64,000 nucleotides of DNA, taken from assembly GCA_918797485.1 (NCBI GenBank), contig CAKKNE010000002.1, forward strand, positions 3,500,501-3,564,500. Direction: 5' to 3'. How positions within the stretch are numbered: position 1 is the stretch's first letter; each line of letters starts with the position of its first letter. The stretch is from Pelagomonas calceolata (taxonomy: Eukaryota; Sar; Pelagophyceae; Pelagomonadales; Pelagomonadaceae). This document shows positions 9,781 through 21,798 of this stretch, piece after piece. The notes under the pieces were generated by a model. The model was not told the DNA's origin, did no database searches, and was given only the letters and a program-made list of their open reading frames with translations. A program made the position numbers and the translations under genes.

Positions 9781-12700
9781 ATGATGACACAGAGGCAATG
9801 CGAGCCTGTATCTGCGGTCACAACGCAACCGGCGAATACACCTCCATCACTGGGTTTACTTACCGAAGTAGAGCATCGTCAATTAAATTGTGTCCCAGCG
9901 TCAGGCGTGGCGAAATCGAGGACGGAACGACTGCAAACACAGCTAAGTGCTCTTGGTCGCCAAGAATTGTGTTTATCCCCCACATCCATGCTCTCAATTT
10001 CAAACTATGAACACCATGTAGTCACAGAAGCTAGTCTCAAGTATCCTTTCTTGTACGACTCTGTGAAACGTACAGGAAAAGGTCATGCACAGCAGAACAT
10101 ACCGGATAGCCGTAGGCTGCAATCTACGGAGCTATCGGCATTGGCGGCTGAAATGAATCTAGCAACAAAACCAAGACTTTTGAGCATTGAGTCCTCATTT
10201 GGGACTTCACCAAGCAAGTCTGACTCACGTGTCTCGTGGTCGTTTGCATTTGCTAGTGTAGTGTGCTTACGTAGGTTGAAATCAGGTCCGAGGTACAGAC
10301 ATGTACTACGACGCGGTCATGTTAGGATTTCGAAGCCGCTTTTTATCGAGAAAATGGGAAGAGCCAAGGCGAGTCCATCCGTGACCATTCAATGTGCTGC
10401 TCGACGGTGGCTTGCTTGCATTGAGATGCACAACCAAGCAAAGCTACGAACATTGCAGGCCAGGCGCGAACACTGTTCACTGATTCAGCTCATAAGAGTC
10501 AGGCAGATGGCAGTTGATACTGCACAGAAAACTGCTCGCAACACCATGTCAAGATCGTCAGCGCAGCAACATTCTGAGTACACCAATGCCTTGACTATTT
10601 TACAGTATTACGCTCGTGGTCGTGTTGGAAATCTCACCCTGACCAAGTTGCGTCAAGGAAGCTTGATATTGATGTCGACAGTTCTCTTGATACAGTGTCA
10701 TTGGCGAAGAAAGCAGAGTTACAAAAGCGCTGGCATAGCACGTGTGACAGCTCTTTCGATGAAACTTACACAATTTGTCCAGGGGCGATCTCTTGGGCAG
10801 CGGAAAAACTTCCAGACTCATGGTGCTGTCGTTTCACTTCAAAAGTATTGGCGAAAGCGCGCACAAATGCGCCAGCTACGGTTCAAGCATGATTATCTTC
10901 GTGAGCTCAGTGCCAATGTTATCCGCGGTTGTATTTTGCGTTTGATCTCTCGCACACAGCGTCGCCATCGCCGTTTGGCAGACAGGACCGTCCGTTAGCT
11001 AGAGTCTTAAAGTCGTCCTTTTATAGAAAATGACATTATAGAAAATGACATCATTGCTTCGCGCAGGTAACTCATATAACAGAATTGATCGCGATTAATG
11101 TCCAAACGCTATATCGTCGGCGGGCCGCAATGCTAGTCGTAAAGCAGATGCACCTCGATGCTCGTGTTGATGTTATGGCACGGCACAAGTATCGTGTTCA
11201 ACGACTAGCGTCTTTACGAATTTTTATAGCAGATAGCAATTCAGTAAGTACATATCCCAATCAATGGAGACGCTCTGTGGTTCGAGCATACAGACAATTT
11301 CTCGTGGCGTCTGCAAGCGCTGGCGTCCCCTGTAGGATAGCTGGAAGATCCACCAGATTATTGGCTGTTGTCAAAGTTGGGGCTATTTACCGAGCCTACT
11401 CCTGTGCCTCACGTGTACAGTCGAGGTTGCTGCAACAGCGACTTCGTGACAGCGCTGCAGACGCAAAAACACAGAGAGGCTATGTTGTTGAACTACAGCA
11501 GTGTGCGCGCGCGTGGTTGGCTCAATATCATGCTAGAAGAAAATACTTGAATCATTCTAGCATCACAATTCAGAGGTTTGCTCGCGGTAAACTAGGGCGG
11601 CGACGAATTTATCATATTCGTAAAAAGCTCGCTGCTGTAATTTCCATTCAGGCAACTGCACGCAAAGCTGCAGCTACTAAAACATATCATCCCCAACTTC
11701 GATGGCTGCAGCAGCTCAAAGTCCCCACTTCAATCCTCCAGAGTCAAGTTCGTCGACTTAAATCTATTGTATTGGCTACGAAATTGCGCGAAGCTGTAGT
11801 CTTTGATAACGAAAAGATCCTTAGAGCACACAAAAACCTCTGTTACTGTCGCCAAATTGTGCGTACTGAGCTTTGCATTGAATCATATAGAGGCCGCGCC
11901 AAGTACCGAGGAGAGTTTCAAGCTATTTTTGCGAAGTACTGTCGTAAAATATCGACGTCAAAACAAAGTTTTTCAACTCATTCATGCATCAAATTACTAG
12001 GTGTGCACCCAGCTGTCGAGTTAACCTCGAGTAAGCGGCAAATGCAGCCACGCGCGATCTCCCAAGATATCACGGTGCGAGGCAGAACGCTTACGGAAGA
12101 CAACAGTCAGTTGGTACAGCAAGCCCATTGCTATGGTGCAAAGATGTCCGCGTCAGAATTTACTCGGCTATTCAAGGACACTTCTGGGGCGGTTGTTGGT
12201 TTCAGTCGGCCTTCAGCCAAAGAAAGGTCATACAATGGAATAAAAACCAGCGATCTTGAAGTAATTTTTGCTCGTGAAAAACGCCATGGTGAGAAGTGCA
12301 TTACATTTGATATCTTCTTGGCACTCAGCATCGTATGAAATTCGCGCGTATTAGTGCTAATGTGTGTTATGCCCAGGTTTGCCTGGAAGAAGTCTGCACA
12401 CAGCTAAATCTCAGTGGAGAAAGTACCATGGGGCGTCTAGCTGATGGTCGCTTTGAAAAGGTGCTTTCTATGCTCATTCATGTATGGTTACAGGAAAGTT
12501 GGGCACTTGATATAAGATATGCTCTCGAAGCACGTGTGGATAGAAAGCTTGAAACAAGCGTAACATCCTTACAGACGTTCGCTCGTTCGGTTGCTGCTCG
12601 TTATTATGTGATCGCCAAAAAGAAAACGCACTACAATGGTGTGCATTCACGTGCCACAGCAGGTGCCGCTATTTTTATCCAAACGCGGCTCGCACGCGGT

Positions 12701-14629
12701 CCTGCTGCTCGTGCACGTACGGTTGTGATGGCCCTGCGTGCCTTTAAAAAATACGCAGTGGATGATAATGAGATGCATCAGTACTCTATTCCATGCAACG
12801 AACTGAGCCATGGCTCCACCTTATGTTACTGGGCTTTTGTCGGTCTAGAGAGTGAAAATTCTCGTAGCAGGTCCATTCGAAAGGCGACACATACCCGAGT
12901 CGCATGGGCGAAACCTAAGCTTCTGCGTAATGCTGACGTACAAAAGATCTTGCGCAGACCTTCTCTTCGAACTGCGTTCATTGTTGATTGTGCCTTTTGT
13001 GGGATCAGGGCTGCAGAAAAAGTATGCCTTGACTCATGCGCTGACCCGTTTTTTACGCGTAGCATATAATCAAATTGTGAGAGAAGGCTATTGCGCCTTT
13101 GTAGGTACTGTAATGAATGTTGGGATGCAGTCCATCGCCGCGGGAAACGGCAGCAGCATGCCTTTCGTGCCATTGTAATATGCGTGGACTGTGGTGGTAG
13201 GCAACCTGCCAGTCGCATCTGTAGTACCTGCTCGGCATCTGCGGGTTGCATTGTCTCTCTCTGTGACGTACATTAATCTGTGCCGTGATTTGTCTTTTGG
13301 ATCACTCACAGCATATGAGCCAGGTATGTTTTCATAGTCGCCATGCTTTGTGCTTGCAGCAAAATCACTCACAAGACAATGCATTGAGCGATCAGAGACT
13401 GAGATCTGATGCACTCAGGCCACACCGTTGGACACCTCTTGTTCAGCCCTGCACATTCTGTGGTAATTTTGCAGCTAGGTGGCTGTGTCCGCCATGCAAG
13501 GAGTCTTATTGTGCTGACTGCTACTCACAACTTCACGGGCGTGGTGCAAGTCTGGCACACGCATGTAATCGCCTGGGCTACTACACGGCAGAGGATCAGC
13601 TCCGTGACGAACATTTCTTCCGAGCAAGCGCACGGCGCTCCATCGAACGCCATAAGAAAGAACTGGCTCGTAATTCTGAGCCCATATTGCGCAAGCAAGC
13701 AGCACTAGCGATCCAAAGATCATATCGCGCCGCGAGTGGACGTGCCTTGGGTCGCAGCTGGCTTCGATCGGCAAGGGCAAAGCAATCTTACCAGCAACGG
13801 CAAACTCACTATTCGAAAAGCTTGTGCATCCGTCGGATCCTTGGGCTTACTAGTCATACATTATTGCCACATGATGCTAAGGAGCAGATTGCAATGGAAA
13901 GGACATTATTCTGGAAGTGCCAGCCAGCGAAACATAGTAACCATACTCATAATTCATAAGATGCAATTCAGGCGCGCACGCGCTCGATACTTTATCCTTC
14001 AAAATTGCACAGATGCCTCCCTGAATGGCGATTTGCCCACTGATCCAAAGAGGATCCAGGGACAGGGCTTTGGAATTGGCAGTACTGGCGAACTTGCAGA
14101 TCAGGCATCTTTTGGCGGGGTTCGGCTACCAGGTCGCGCTTTCCCAGTTGAAGGTACCAAGCACGTCAATGTATCACATGACCTACGCAAGTTGTTGCGG
14201 CCAGGTGATCGAATCCGCATCGGAAGTAGCCTTTGTCGCCTCCACAAAACTCATCCAGGAGCAGTCGATAGAAATAGCCTACAGCTACGGTTCTGTTGGG
14301 TTAAGCCGGACATAGGTGCTACAGGCTTGTGTCTATATCGTTTACCACCTCAGGGACAAGCAGGTAAAATGTGGACAATGATTGGGCGCATCATGTATGA
14401 GAATCAGCTCACACAGATCCTGATCAAAGGATATTGCGGCTTTCATTTCAAAGTTTGCGAGTATCAACGAGTGTGGGCAAAGAGGCTGCATCATAGGCTC
14501 CCCAAAGTCGCTAGTCAACTCCAAAAGTGGTCCGCTCAGCATGAGGGAATTCAGCAGCGGGTCCAGTGGTGGACAATGGACTGGCAACAAGTTCTCGAGT
14601 CTCGTCGTAGGAAAGCAGACAGGTCGTAA
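9781..14629 (+). CDS. Large IQ-motif / p25-alpha / WW-like / B-box protein (paralogue A)
   Basis: Proposed exons are 9781-10989, 11067-12332, 12377-13056, 13105-13267, 13312 to about 13930, and about 13961-14629, near 1,530 residues. The N-terminal half carries many IQ motifs for calmodulin-type light chains, for example IQRFARGKLGRRR near 11570. A p25-alpha (TPPP) domain ends exon 2: FTRLFKDTSGAV, then IKTSDLEVIFAREK and ITFDIFLALSIV. More IQ motifs and a WW-like stretch (THTRVAWAKPKLL) follow. Next come B-box-like zinc fingers: CAFCGIRAAEKVC, CNECWDAVHRRGKRQQH, CVDCGG, CTFCGNFAARWLCPPC, then SYCADCYSQLHGRG with a distal H. The C-terminus has DRIRIGSS and LYRLP, shared with paralogue B. Intron 3 (13057) appears to begin GC. 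The join near 13930-13961 is unresolved. The upstream palindrome and the p25-alpha domain, a tubulin-binding fold, suggest a cytoskeletal or axonemal role. No named family is known to me. Confidence 0.82.
11022..11051. repeat. Tandem 15-mer inside intron 1 of gene A
   Basis: TTATAGAAAATGACA occurs twice in a row inside the 77-nt intron 10990-11066. This is a small recent duplication that accounts for most of the extra length of this intron. Confidence 0.7.
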
Positions 14630-15098
14630 AGATTCGTCTTCCGTATTCCCAATTGAATAAATAAATAATTAGAAATCGAGGATGGAGGAGGCAGGAGGCA
14701 GGCGAGGCATAACTACACATCACGCCGCGCCAGATCCCGCGCCCCCAGGCTTCCCAGGAGCCGCTGGCACACTCCAGCTGTGGCATGCCAGTGGATCATT
14801 GCATGGATCCCTTCCGACGCGTGATCGTGACGGTCACCCCGAGCTTGAGGTTGTTGGTGAACATAGAACCAGGCTCCTGTGAGAGAGTAAGGGGAAGGCT
14901 CAAGTTAACCGTGACTGACTTGAATTTCACTGGCGACTGGAGCCTGAGCCGCATGATGATGTTGCGGTTGCCCCTCCCGGGGCCGAGTCACTCACTGGCA
15001 GACTAGCCGCACTGGCAGGCTTCTACAGGCGAGGCCGCACTGGCACCCAGTTTCGTAGATCGCACCGCGTATAAGCATCCAGAATGCACTGCCATAAG
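14630..15098. other. Intergenic between gene A and the armadillo gene
   Basis: Just after the gene A stop lies an A/T-rich AATAAATAAATAATT run (14655-14670), a plausible polyadenylation region. The rest is made of intergenic words such as CACTGGCAG (three copies 14993-15045), ACCGTGAC and CTCAAGTT. No gene seen. Confidence 0.55.
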
Positions 15099-15114
15099 CT
15101 ACCTACGGTACTAG
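15099..15114. promoter_or_regulatory. TACCTACGGTA element before the armadillo gene
   Basis: CTACCTACGGTACTAG ends 69 bp before the ATG at 15184. Same word as before other ciliary-type genes. Confidence 0.5.
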
Positions 15115-15183
15115 TAGGGATCCGGCATGTCAGTATAAATCTTTGTAAGAGTAGTAAGAGTAGTCGGCGCTAGTTGGCGCAGC

Positions 15184-18100
15184 ATGGACTTGGGAGATTT
15201 GTGGAGCTGGGACAAACATAAGTTGGGTTGTAAGATCCGTGTTGAAACTCATAATCCTGCGCTTGACGAACTTAGGGAGACAACAGCAGCGGATGGATGC
15301 AGGCGCGAAAACAACGTACGGACGACAGCTAGTTCTATCGAAGTATCCAATTCACCGGCTGTGTTGGTGGGTAATCAACATGATTCGCAGCGCACGATGT
15401 CAAACACTCGTAAGAATATCTACAAGAAGTTTTTTGAAATTCCACGAAGTCCACCAGCCAAAATTATTCTTGACATGCAAAAAGAACGGCTCAGGCTCAA
15501 CTTGTCGACGTCGGCTTATGCACCACCACATTCACTGATGAAGACTCGGTCTGAAGAAAAGTCTATCCTGTCACCGAAATTGTACCAGCGCCAACGAGAA
15601 TGGGAAGTCCAATCTGACGTCAACTCCGGTGACCTCTTGATGATGACGCAAGATGGTCACAGCGGCAAAGTCATACATCATGCCAGCCGTGATGCTCATC
15701 ACACAAAGCACAAACTCCAGAAGCAGGCCAAGCCGATATTGAACCAGATGCACTTATCTTATAAATCTAGTACGCCAAAATGTGATGCACAGGAGGACTT
15801 TGCTGGCGTGGAGAATGCATCACAACTAAAGGACGAGCCAGATGCACAGAAAGCTAAACTGGACTGCGTCAATTCTATTGCGGCGTGGTCAGCTCATGGC
15901 GAGAATGTTGCGCGCTTAGCTGAAGAAGGCGCTGTGCCTGGAATCCTGATGTTATCACAGGACGAGAATGAGAGTGTGCGCGGAGCATGTGCTACTGCCT
16001 TTGGACATATGTCACGACACGCTGAATTATGTGAGCAGCTCATGAAGCACAACGCTGTGCCTGTGATCTCCGACCTTGGTATCAACACCATAGATGCCAC
16101 AATCTCCCGTGATTGCACCTTAGCCTTAGTTAATTTGACCACCGTAGATGGAGTTGAAGCAAAACTGGTTGAAGACGGGGTTGTGGTATCTTTTCTAACC
16201 CTTATGAACCAGCACGAAATACATTCGGAAGCATGTAGTTATGGTCTTTTCAATTTGACTTGTGTAGATCAGCCCTACATGCATATAGAGCGTGTGATCA
16301 AGGCCTTTGTGTCACTGGCAACAAGCACCGACGCAACAGTAAAGCACATCTGTGCAGCAGCTCTCTGCAATCTCTCAGACATTAAGCCTATTTGCTCTAG
16401 GATAGTTGAGGAGGGTGTAGTCCAAGTTGTTGGACTTTTGGCGAGAGGAGCCGAGGCTAGGACAAGACGGGTCTGCGCTATTGTTTTGCATTCGCTTGCG
16501 TCCACAAGAGCATGCCGCGCTGATATGGTAACAAAAGGCGCAGTGCAGATTCTCTATGCGCTTTCTTCGGACGCTGACACAATTACACTACACTACATTG
16601 CGTCTGCTACCACTCGCCTGGCCACGGATGCACAAAATCTCCCCAGGCTTGTGCACGAGGGTGGTGTAACTGCACTGTGCAATATTTGTCTTAGATGTCC
16701 ACAAGATATTCCAACTACAAAACTCTGTGCTTCCGCACTTTGCCTTCTTTCACAACAAGCAATCGGCCGACAGGCCATAGTCCAGGAGGGCTGTGTGCCT
16801 GCTCTTGTTTCGTTGTTGCACGAGTCTTCCGATTTGTCTACCATTCAGCAAGGACTCTATGCCCTTACCACTCTCCTCGCGGATGAAAATAATCATGAAC
16901 AAGTGCTGGGCCAGGGTGGTATAGCTGCCGTTATTGAGCTTTGTGGTCATGCATCGCCAGTAATCCGTGAGGCCTGTTCTCTGGCATTGTTCAATTTTTC
17001 CTGCGGCAAGGCTCCCCACGAGAGGGGCATTTCTGCGTCTGCGATTCCAGCCATTATTGCTTTATCGAGGCTGCCTGAACCCCGAACACGTATGCGCTGC
17101 GCGGCTACACTTTGCAAGCTTGCCGCATTTGAGGCTAATGTTAGTCTCATGGTTGATGAAGGTGTTGTATCAGCTTTTATTGATATGCTTCAAACTGGAG
17201 ATCAGGATATTGTTAAGCATTGTTGTGTGGCCCTTTGTCGTCTCGCCCACGAAGGCTCCTCTGCAGTCACTATTACTGAAGGTGCGGTGCCAAAGGTAAT
17301 CGCCGGGTGTGGTGGAGAGTCCGATCCCACAACCCGCATATCTTGCTGTGCAGTTCTGTCCGCTGTGTCTGCACACGAGCCATGTCGTCGCCCTCTTTGT
17401 GCCATGGGGACACTCGAACCTCTCATTTCACTGGCTCGTGATCGCGGGGCGGATGACACAACACGGCTTAGATGTGCCGTGGCATTTGCCAATTTGTCGC
17501 ACGAGCCCGCCGTGCAGGGCGAAATGGTGAAGGCGGGGGTCGTGCCAGTTGTTGCGGAGTTATCAAATTCGTACTGCGAAGAGAATCAGTTATATTGTGC
17601 TCGAGCACTTTGCAATCTTGGCTGTCATTCAGGATCCGAGCAGGCCATCGTTGAACAGGGGGGCGTGACTGCTCTCATGATGATTTGTATGGTTCGTGCA
17701 GTGTCGCATTTTACCAAGCAAATTTGTGCAAAAGCTATTCTAAATCTTGTGTGTGCACCTCTCGTTATTAAAGATTGGCTGCCACAACTTGCCGATGAGG
17801 GTCTAGTGCAGGCTGTGTCAGTTCTTTCGCGTTTGCCTGAAGAACAGACAATGGGCGTTTGTGCATCAATCTTTTGCACAATCTCAGCCCATGGTCTTGT
17901 TGGCAGGCAGCTTCTTGTTAAGCGCAGGTCCACTCTCAAGGACATCTTCAGTTTGATGCGCTCAAGTGATAAGGCCACCCAGACTTTCTGCGGTAAGGCA
18001 GTATTTAATTTGCTTGGCCATGCCGACTCCCAGACCTATGCTGTCCAGGCTGGTGCAATTCCCGTCCTTTCAACTCTCTGTACCCTGGGAGAGCCCGAGG

Positions 18101-19479
18101 TGGAGACTGCGGCAGCGGATATTTGTTTACTACTCTCGGGAGAGGCGGCCTATCGCCAGGAGATTACTGAGGCAAATGTGGTGCCGGCTTTAATTGAAAG
18201 TGCTAAATCTCCAAACCCTGCTACCTGCCAGTCAAGCCTCCGCGTTCTTGCGCACTTGGCATGGTGGAGCCACATGCGCACATGCATCATTCACGCAGAA
18301 GTGATGCCTACGCTTGCTTCTCTAATTGAACAGACGCCTAGCATTGAACCAGGGGATTTATTAACCGAGAAATTGATTCTGCATATTATAACATATATTA
18401 GTTGTGTGTCAGAGGAATATAAAGTCATGCTTGTCCAAAATAATATTATCCCTCTGCTCGATATCCTGTTCTGTAGATTAAGTTCGTCCGGAGACATAGC
18501 ATGTGCTTTGCACGCTCGTAAATTTATTGCCATGTCAGTTCGATCCTTGACCGCTTCCCAAGGCGCCATTAACAAGCTCGTCGGGGACGGTGCCATAAGA
18601 CTTGTCTGCAACATTATGTGTGCTGGGGAAGATACAAATTCAGATGTTTATGAGAACTGTGCAATATCATTATATTCGGTTGCTCAAACACAGTACTACA
18701 ATGATGTATTGTTGGAGCAAGGTTTACTGAAAGCAATCTCAAGGCTAGCACAGCACCCAGAGTGCTTTGGAATTGCTGCGTCAATCCTGTATTTATTGTC
18801 CAGTGACCCACAACATCGTGAGCTAGTTGTTCTAGACTCTGGTGCACGCAACTTGCTTTTTGCCATTGCGGACCAACCAACCCACTCCAAATCAGCCATC
18901 CAGTTTTGCGCTCAGACCTTATTCTGTCTGTCGCGGTGTGCGGCAGAATCCCGTGAGGTACTTATCTCTGCTGGTCTTGTTCCTCTCTTGCTCCGCCTTT
19001 CTGGACATGATGATGAGAAAGTTGCCTCCCCTTGCTCTGAGGCTTTAAGAAATCTGAGCTCTGAGGGATCTAGTGCCATTGAGGAAGGGACTGTTTCTAG
19101 ACTCCTCGCAGAGGCACTATCTTATCCCCGCGAAAGAAAGAGCGCAGCCATCATTGACGTTTCTCCGGCCAAGGTTTCTGCAAGGCCGCTTGTTTTGGAC
19201 AATTATGGTCCCTCTAGTGATATTTTATGTCATCTCTTGATCCAAAACTTTAAGCCTTTTACAATATCTATCATAAAAATGATAGGCGGGGTCGCTGGCT
19301 CTGGCCCAGCACCTCCCGAACCCCCAGAGATGGATGTTCATGATCCTGCCAATCACGTTTCTTTTGACGGCACTGATAACACGGACGATGATGAAAATAT
19401 AGGCGCTTCAATGATGTTTGCAAAGATGAACACGGAATCTCTTTCCATTTCAAACCATCAGCAACTGATGTTGCAATGA
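15184..19479 (+). CDS. Giant armadillo-repeat protein, 1,431 residues, intronless
   Basis: A single open frame from ATG 15184. Residues 1 to about 230 are low in recognisable structure and rich in basic and Ser residues. From about 240 to 1310 there is a nearly unbroken run of armadillo repeats of about 41 residues, each following the pattern EEGVV-x-L-x-L ... R-x-x-CA-x-AL-x-NL (for example EEGAVPGILMLSQ, VKHICAAALCNLSD, TKQICAKAILNL). The last hundred residues are acidic and end in a Ser/Met/Gln-rich tail. Such solenoids bind peptide partners. The repeat resembles those of Vac8, SPAG6 and ODAD2 type proteins, but the length is far greater and no orthologue can be named. The promoter-side palindrome groups it with the ciliary genes. 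It converges on the PKA gene. Confidence 0.88.
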   Translation: MDLGDLWSWDKHKLGCKIRVETHNPALDELRETTAADGCRRENNVRTTASSIEVSNSPAVLVGNQHDSQRTMSNTRKNIYKKFFEIPRSPPAKIILDMQKERLRLNLSTSAYAPPHSLMKTRSEEKSILSPKLYQRQREWEVQSDVNSGDLLMMTQDGHSGKVIHHASRDAHHTKHKLQKQAKPILNQMHLSYKSSTPKCDAQEDFAGVENASQLKDEPDAQKAKLDCVNSIAAWSAHGENVARLAEEGAVPGILMLSQDENESVRGACATAFGHMSRHAELCEQLMKHNAVPVISDLGINTIDATISRDCTLALVNLTTVDGVEAKLVEDGVVVSFLTLMNQHEIHSEACSYGLFNLTCVDQPYMHIERVIKAFVSLATSTDATVKHICAAALCNLSDIKPICSRIVEEGVVQVVGLLARGAEARTRRVCAIVLHSLASTRACRADMVTKGAVQILYALSSDADTITLHYIASATTRLATDAQNLPRLVHEGGVTALCNICLRCPQDIPTTKLCASALCLLSQQAIGRQAIVQEGCVPALVSLLHESSDLSTIQQGLYALTTLLADENNHEQVLGQGGIAAVIELCGHASPVIREACSLALFNFSCGKAPHERGISASAIPAIIALSRLPEPRTRMRCAATLCKLAAFEANVSLMVDEGVVSAFIDMLQTGDQDIVKHCCVALCRLAHEGSSAVTITEGAVPKVIAGCGGESDPTTRISCCAVLSAVSAHEPCRRPLCAMGTLEPLISLARDRGADDTTRLRCAVAFANLSHEPAVQGEMVKAGVVPVVAELSNSYCEENQLYCARALCNLGCHSGSEQAIVEQGGVTALMMICMVRAVSHFTKQICAKAILNLVCAPLVIKDWLPQLADEGLVQAVSVLSRLPEEQTMGVCASIFCTISAHGLVGRQLLVKRRSTLKDIFSLMRSSDKATQTFCGKAVFNLLGHADSQTYAVQAGAIPVLSTLCTLGEPEVETAAADICLLLSGEAAYRQEITEANVVPALIESAKSPNPATCQSSLRVLAHLAWWSHMRTCIIHAEVMPTLASLIEQTPSIEPGDLLTEKLILHIITYISCVSEEYKVMLVQNNIIPLLDILFCRLSSSGDIACALHARKFIAMSVRSLTASQGAINKLVGDGAIRLVCNIMCAGEDTNSDVYENCAISLYSVAQTQYYNDVLLEQGLLKAISRLAQHPECFGIAASILYLLSSDPQHRELVVLDSGARNLLFAIADQPTHSKSAIQFCAQTLFCLSRCAAESREVLISAGLVPLLLRLSGHDDEKVASPCSEALRNLSSEGSSAIEEGTVSRLLAEALSYPRERKSAAIIDVSPAKVSARPLVLDNYGPSSDILCHLLIQNFKPFTISIIKMIGGVAGSGPAPPEPPEMDVHDPANHVSFDGTDNTDDDENIGASMMFAKMNTESLSISNHQQLMLQ

Positions 19480-20617
19480 TTAGAGCTCACCCTTATAATT
19501 GCGTACCTCTCCATCCATAAAAAATATAATGTTTGACATTATAAGCTTACCAGGGGTCCGTTTCAGTGCCCAAGGCCGTCCGAGTCCGGAAGGCTGCATA
19601 GGAAAGGGAGACGTGTAATCTGTGGGCCCCACCCCAACCCTCCTCCCCATCCGAGCAGTCCCCTTCGTTTTTCGAGGCTAAAGCGGCAGCGTCGCGGCGC
19701 CCGCGGGTTGGCCCTGGAAGGCCCCAGGGCACGAACCCGCGCGGCGCGGCTTGAGCATACCCTGGCTCGCTTTCTAGGCTCGCTTCTGTCCACTCCTTTG
19801 ACTAAAGTACCGTTCTAGCCCGTATAAACAGTGGTTTTCTTGCTAAAGTTAAACGGGTTTTATGCACTTCAAAATAACTTAAATAAGCTCAGCAGCTAAG
19901 GGCCTTCTCCCTGCTCAGTCACGGTCAGGATACCCAACCGGAGCTTCGAAATAGCAGTAAGATAACGGCCCGGGTACAACGGATTTTTCTCCCGGGGGTA
20001 ATTTGTCCCCCATAACCAAACGACAGCGATATTCACCAGTCAATTGCCGTGCGAGGGGGCGAGCTGAGTATAATCTCGAGTGAAATTGCGCGTTGCGGAC
20101 ACGCTGCATGCGGCAGCGAGACGCCTGGCGCATGGGCCGTCATTCCGGTTCGCGTGAGCTTCGCAGTTCGGTAGAATGTGAAGCACCCCGGGCACCCGAA
20201 GGATGATTCGCAGTAAGCCTGAGTTCCCCGGGCCCCTTAGACTATTGATTGGGAGGCGCTACAGCCCCCGATTACTAGCCGGGCCCTTCAGTTTGCTGAA
20301 GCCACATTGCTATTTTTAAAGTACTCAGAGCATTTCGCTCCGTTTCTCGCTCTTGCAAGGCGGCTGCCCCAGTTGCAAGTGCACATCCCCGTTAGCTCGC
20401 GGGCGTCTTCGTGCGAGTATTTGTGACCGCCATGTGACCATGACCCCCGGGCCATTGTCAACCTGAGAGCTTTGGGCCTGGGAGGGACAAACTAGTGTAC
20501 TTCTAGTACCTGGGTCCTCCCTGAGCCTTAGGGACTCAAGCACGATGTGGTCATCCTCAGCACATACTTAGTGTAAAAGAACCAAAACTTTGATCAGTAA
20601 GTAGTTCCATGCCAGTG
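19480..20617. other. Intergenic between convergent ARM and PKA genes
   Basis: Both genes end into this gap, so it should hold two 3' ends and no promoter. It contains a GC-rich block (19560-19800) and CCCGGG words. No coding exon, RNA gene or clear mobile element was seen. Confidence 0.55.
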
Positions 20618-21798
20618 CTAGAAGGATGCAAACAAATCGGCGCCGCTGGTGCAAACAGAGATTGGTGCCTCTTCAATAGAGTCAGGGTAAGCTTCATAAT
20701 TGGAAGTATCAAATTGATCCTTGACGAGGGGAATAACAGGTCCAGTGGCCTTCTTTGCGAGTATGTCATTGAAAGTTACGCCTTGGAAAAATCTATGCTT
20801 ATTGACATCCAACGCGCCCCCTTTGAGACAGCCGTAGCGCTTCGTTAAATCTGCAACCAGCAACTTTTTGATCAAAGACCTAGCGTTGCGTTCAATGAAG
20901 CGCGGAAAGCTCACTTTTCCAATTAGAATTTGCTGATATATGCCCATTGGATCTTCGTCAATAAAAGGGGGCTGCCCTACCATCATTTCGTACACTAAAA
21001 TCCCCAGCGTCCACCAATCGACACCCCTGCCATGCCCTTTATTCAGTAGAACTTCTGGCGCAATGTATTCGGGGGTTCCACAAAGAGTATACCTGCATCA
21101 AAGTTTTACAAGAGAAAATTGGAGACATAATGCGCTTCAAACTACACGGGCTCTAGCGTCTTATATATGACTCTCTTGGCGAAACCAAAGTCTGTAATCT
21201 TCACATAACCGTCCTTGTCAAGCAGGAGATTTTCCGGCTTAAGATCCCGGTAAATGAAATCGCGAGCATGCAGATACTCAAAGATAAGCGTGACTTGAGC
21301 AGAGTAGAACTTTGTAGAAATTATGTCAAGACGTCCAGCGTTACGGAGGTGAGTAAAGAATTCCCCTCCGACGACATACTCAAGCACCATATACAAGTAC
21401 CACTTATCTGTGAATAATTATTAGATCAATCAACTTCCCAAAATAGTTAAATTCACCTTGAAATGTGCAAGCGAGATGCACAATAAATGGGTGCTTGCAT
21501 TGATCGAGAATTGTTTTCTCCGAAATGACATGCTCCACCTGCATGCATGTATAACTGATATGAATAGCAGATAGTAAGCGACTTGACCTGCTGTAAGCGA
21601 ACCAGTTCGCTCTTCTTCAGAACTTTTACAGCCCATGGAGTTGTTGTATCCTATTTCAATCTCACGTCGTAGTTAACGTGCTCAAACTACCTTGTGAGTG
21701 GCAAATCGTACACGCCCGAAGGAGCCGGTGCCAAGAGTTACACCGACCTCAAAGTCGCTTAGCGATGCTGCTGAAATGTCTTGGCCACGGGGCGCCAT
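20618..21798 (-). CDS. PKA-C: cAMP-dependent protein kinase catalytic subunit
   Basis: Proposed exons, in gene order on the minus strand, are 21798-21691, 21650-21588, 21538-21457, 21407-21158 and 21092-20618, giving 325 residues (animal PKA-C 350). Visible kinase landmarks are the glycine loop GTGSFGRV (23-30), Lys45 in [15 protein letters not shown] with Asp139, DFG 157-159, activation-loop Thr170 in YTLCGTPEY, and APE. The AGC-kinase tail ends in FASF, the FxxF motif characteristic of PKA that docks on the small lobe. The N-terminus is short and lacks an obvious myristoylation glycine. Intron 4 must start GC (21157) because exon 4 then joins as [16 protein letters not shown], exactly in family register. 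It is divergent from CK2 beta and has no TACCTACGG element upstream. Confidence 0.95.

Noticed and set aside
5722-11013. The 15-mer GCTAGAGTCTTAAAG is shared by the MITE interior (about 5721) and intron 1 of gene A (about 10998).
   Set aside because: A repeated 15-mer is expected about once or twice by chance in 64 kb, and the flanks do not match.
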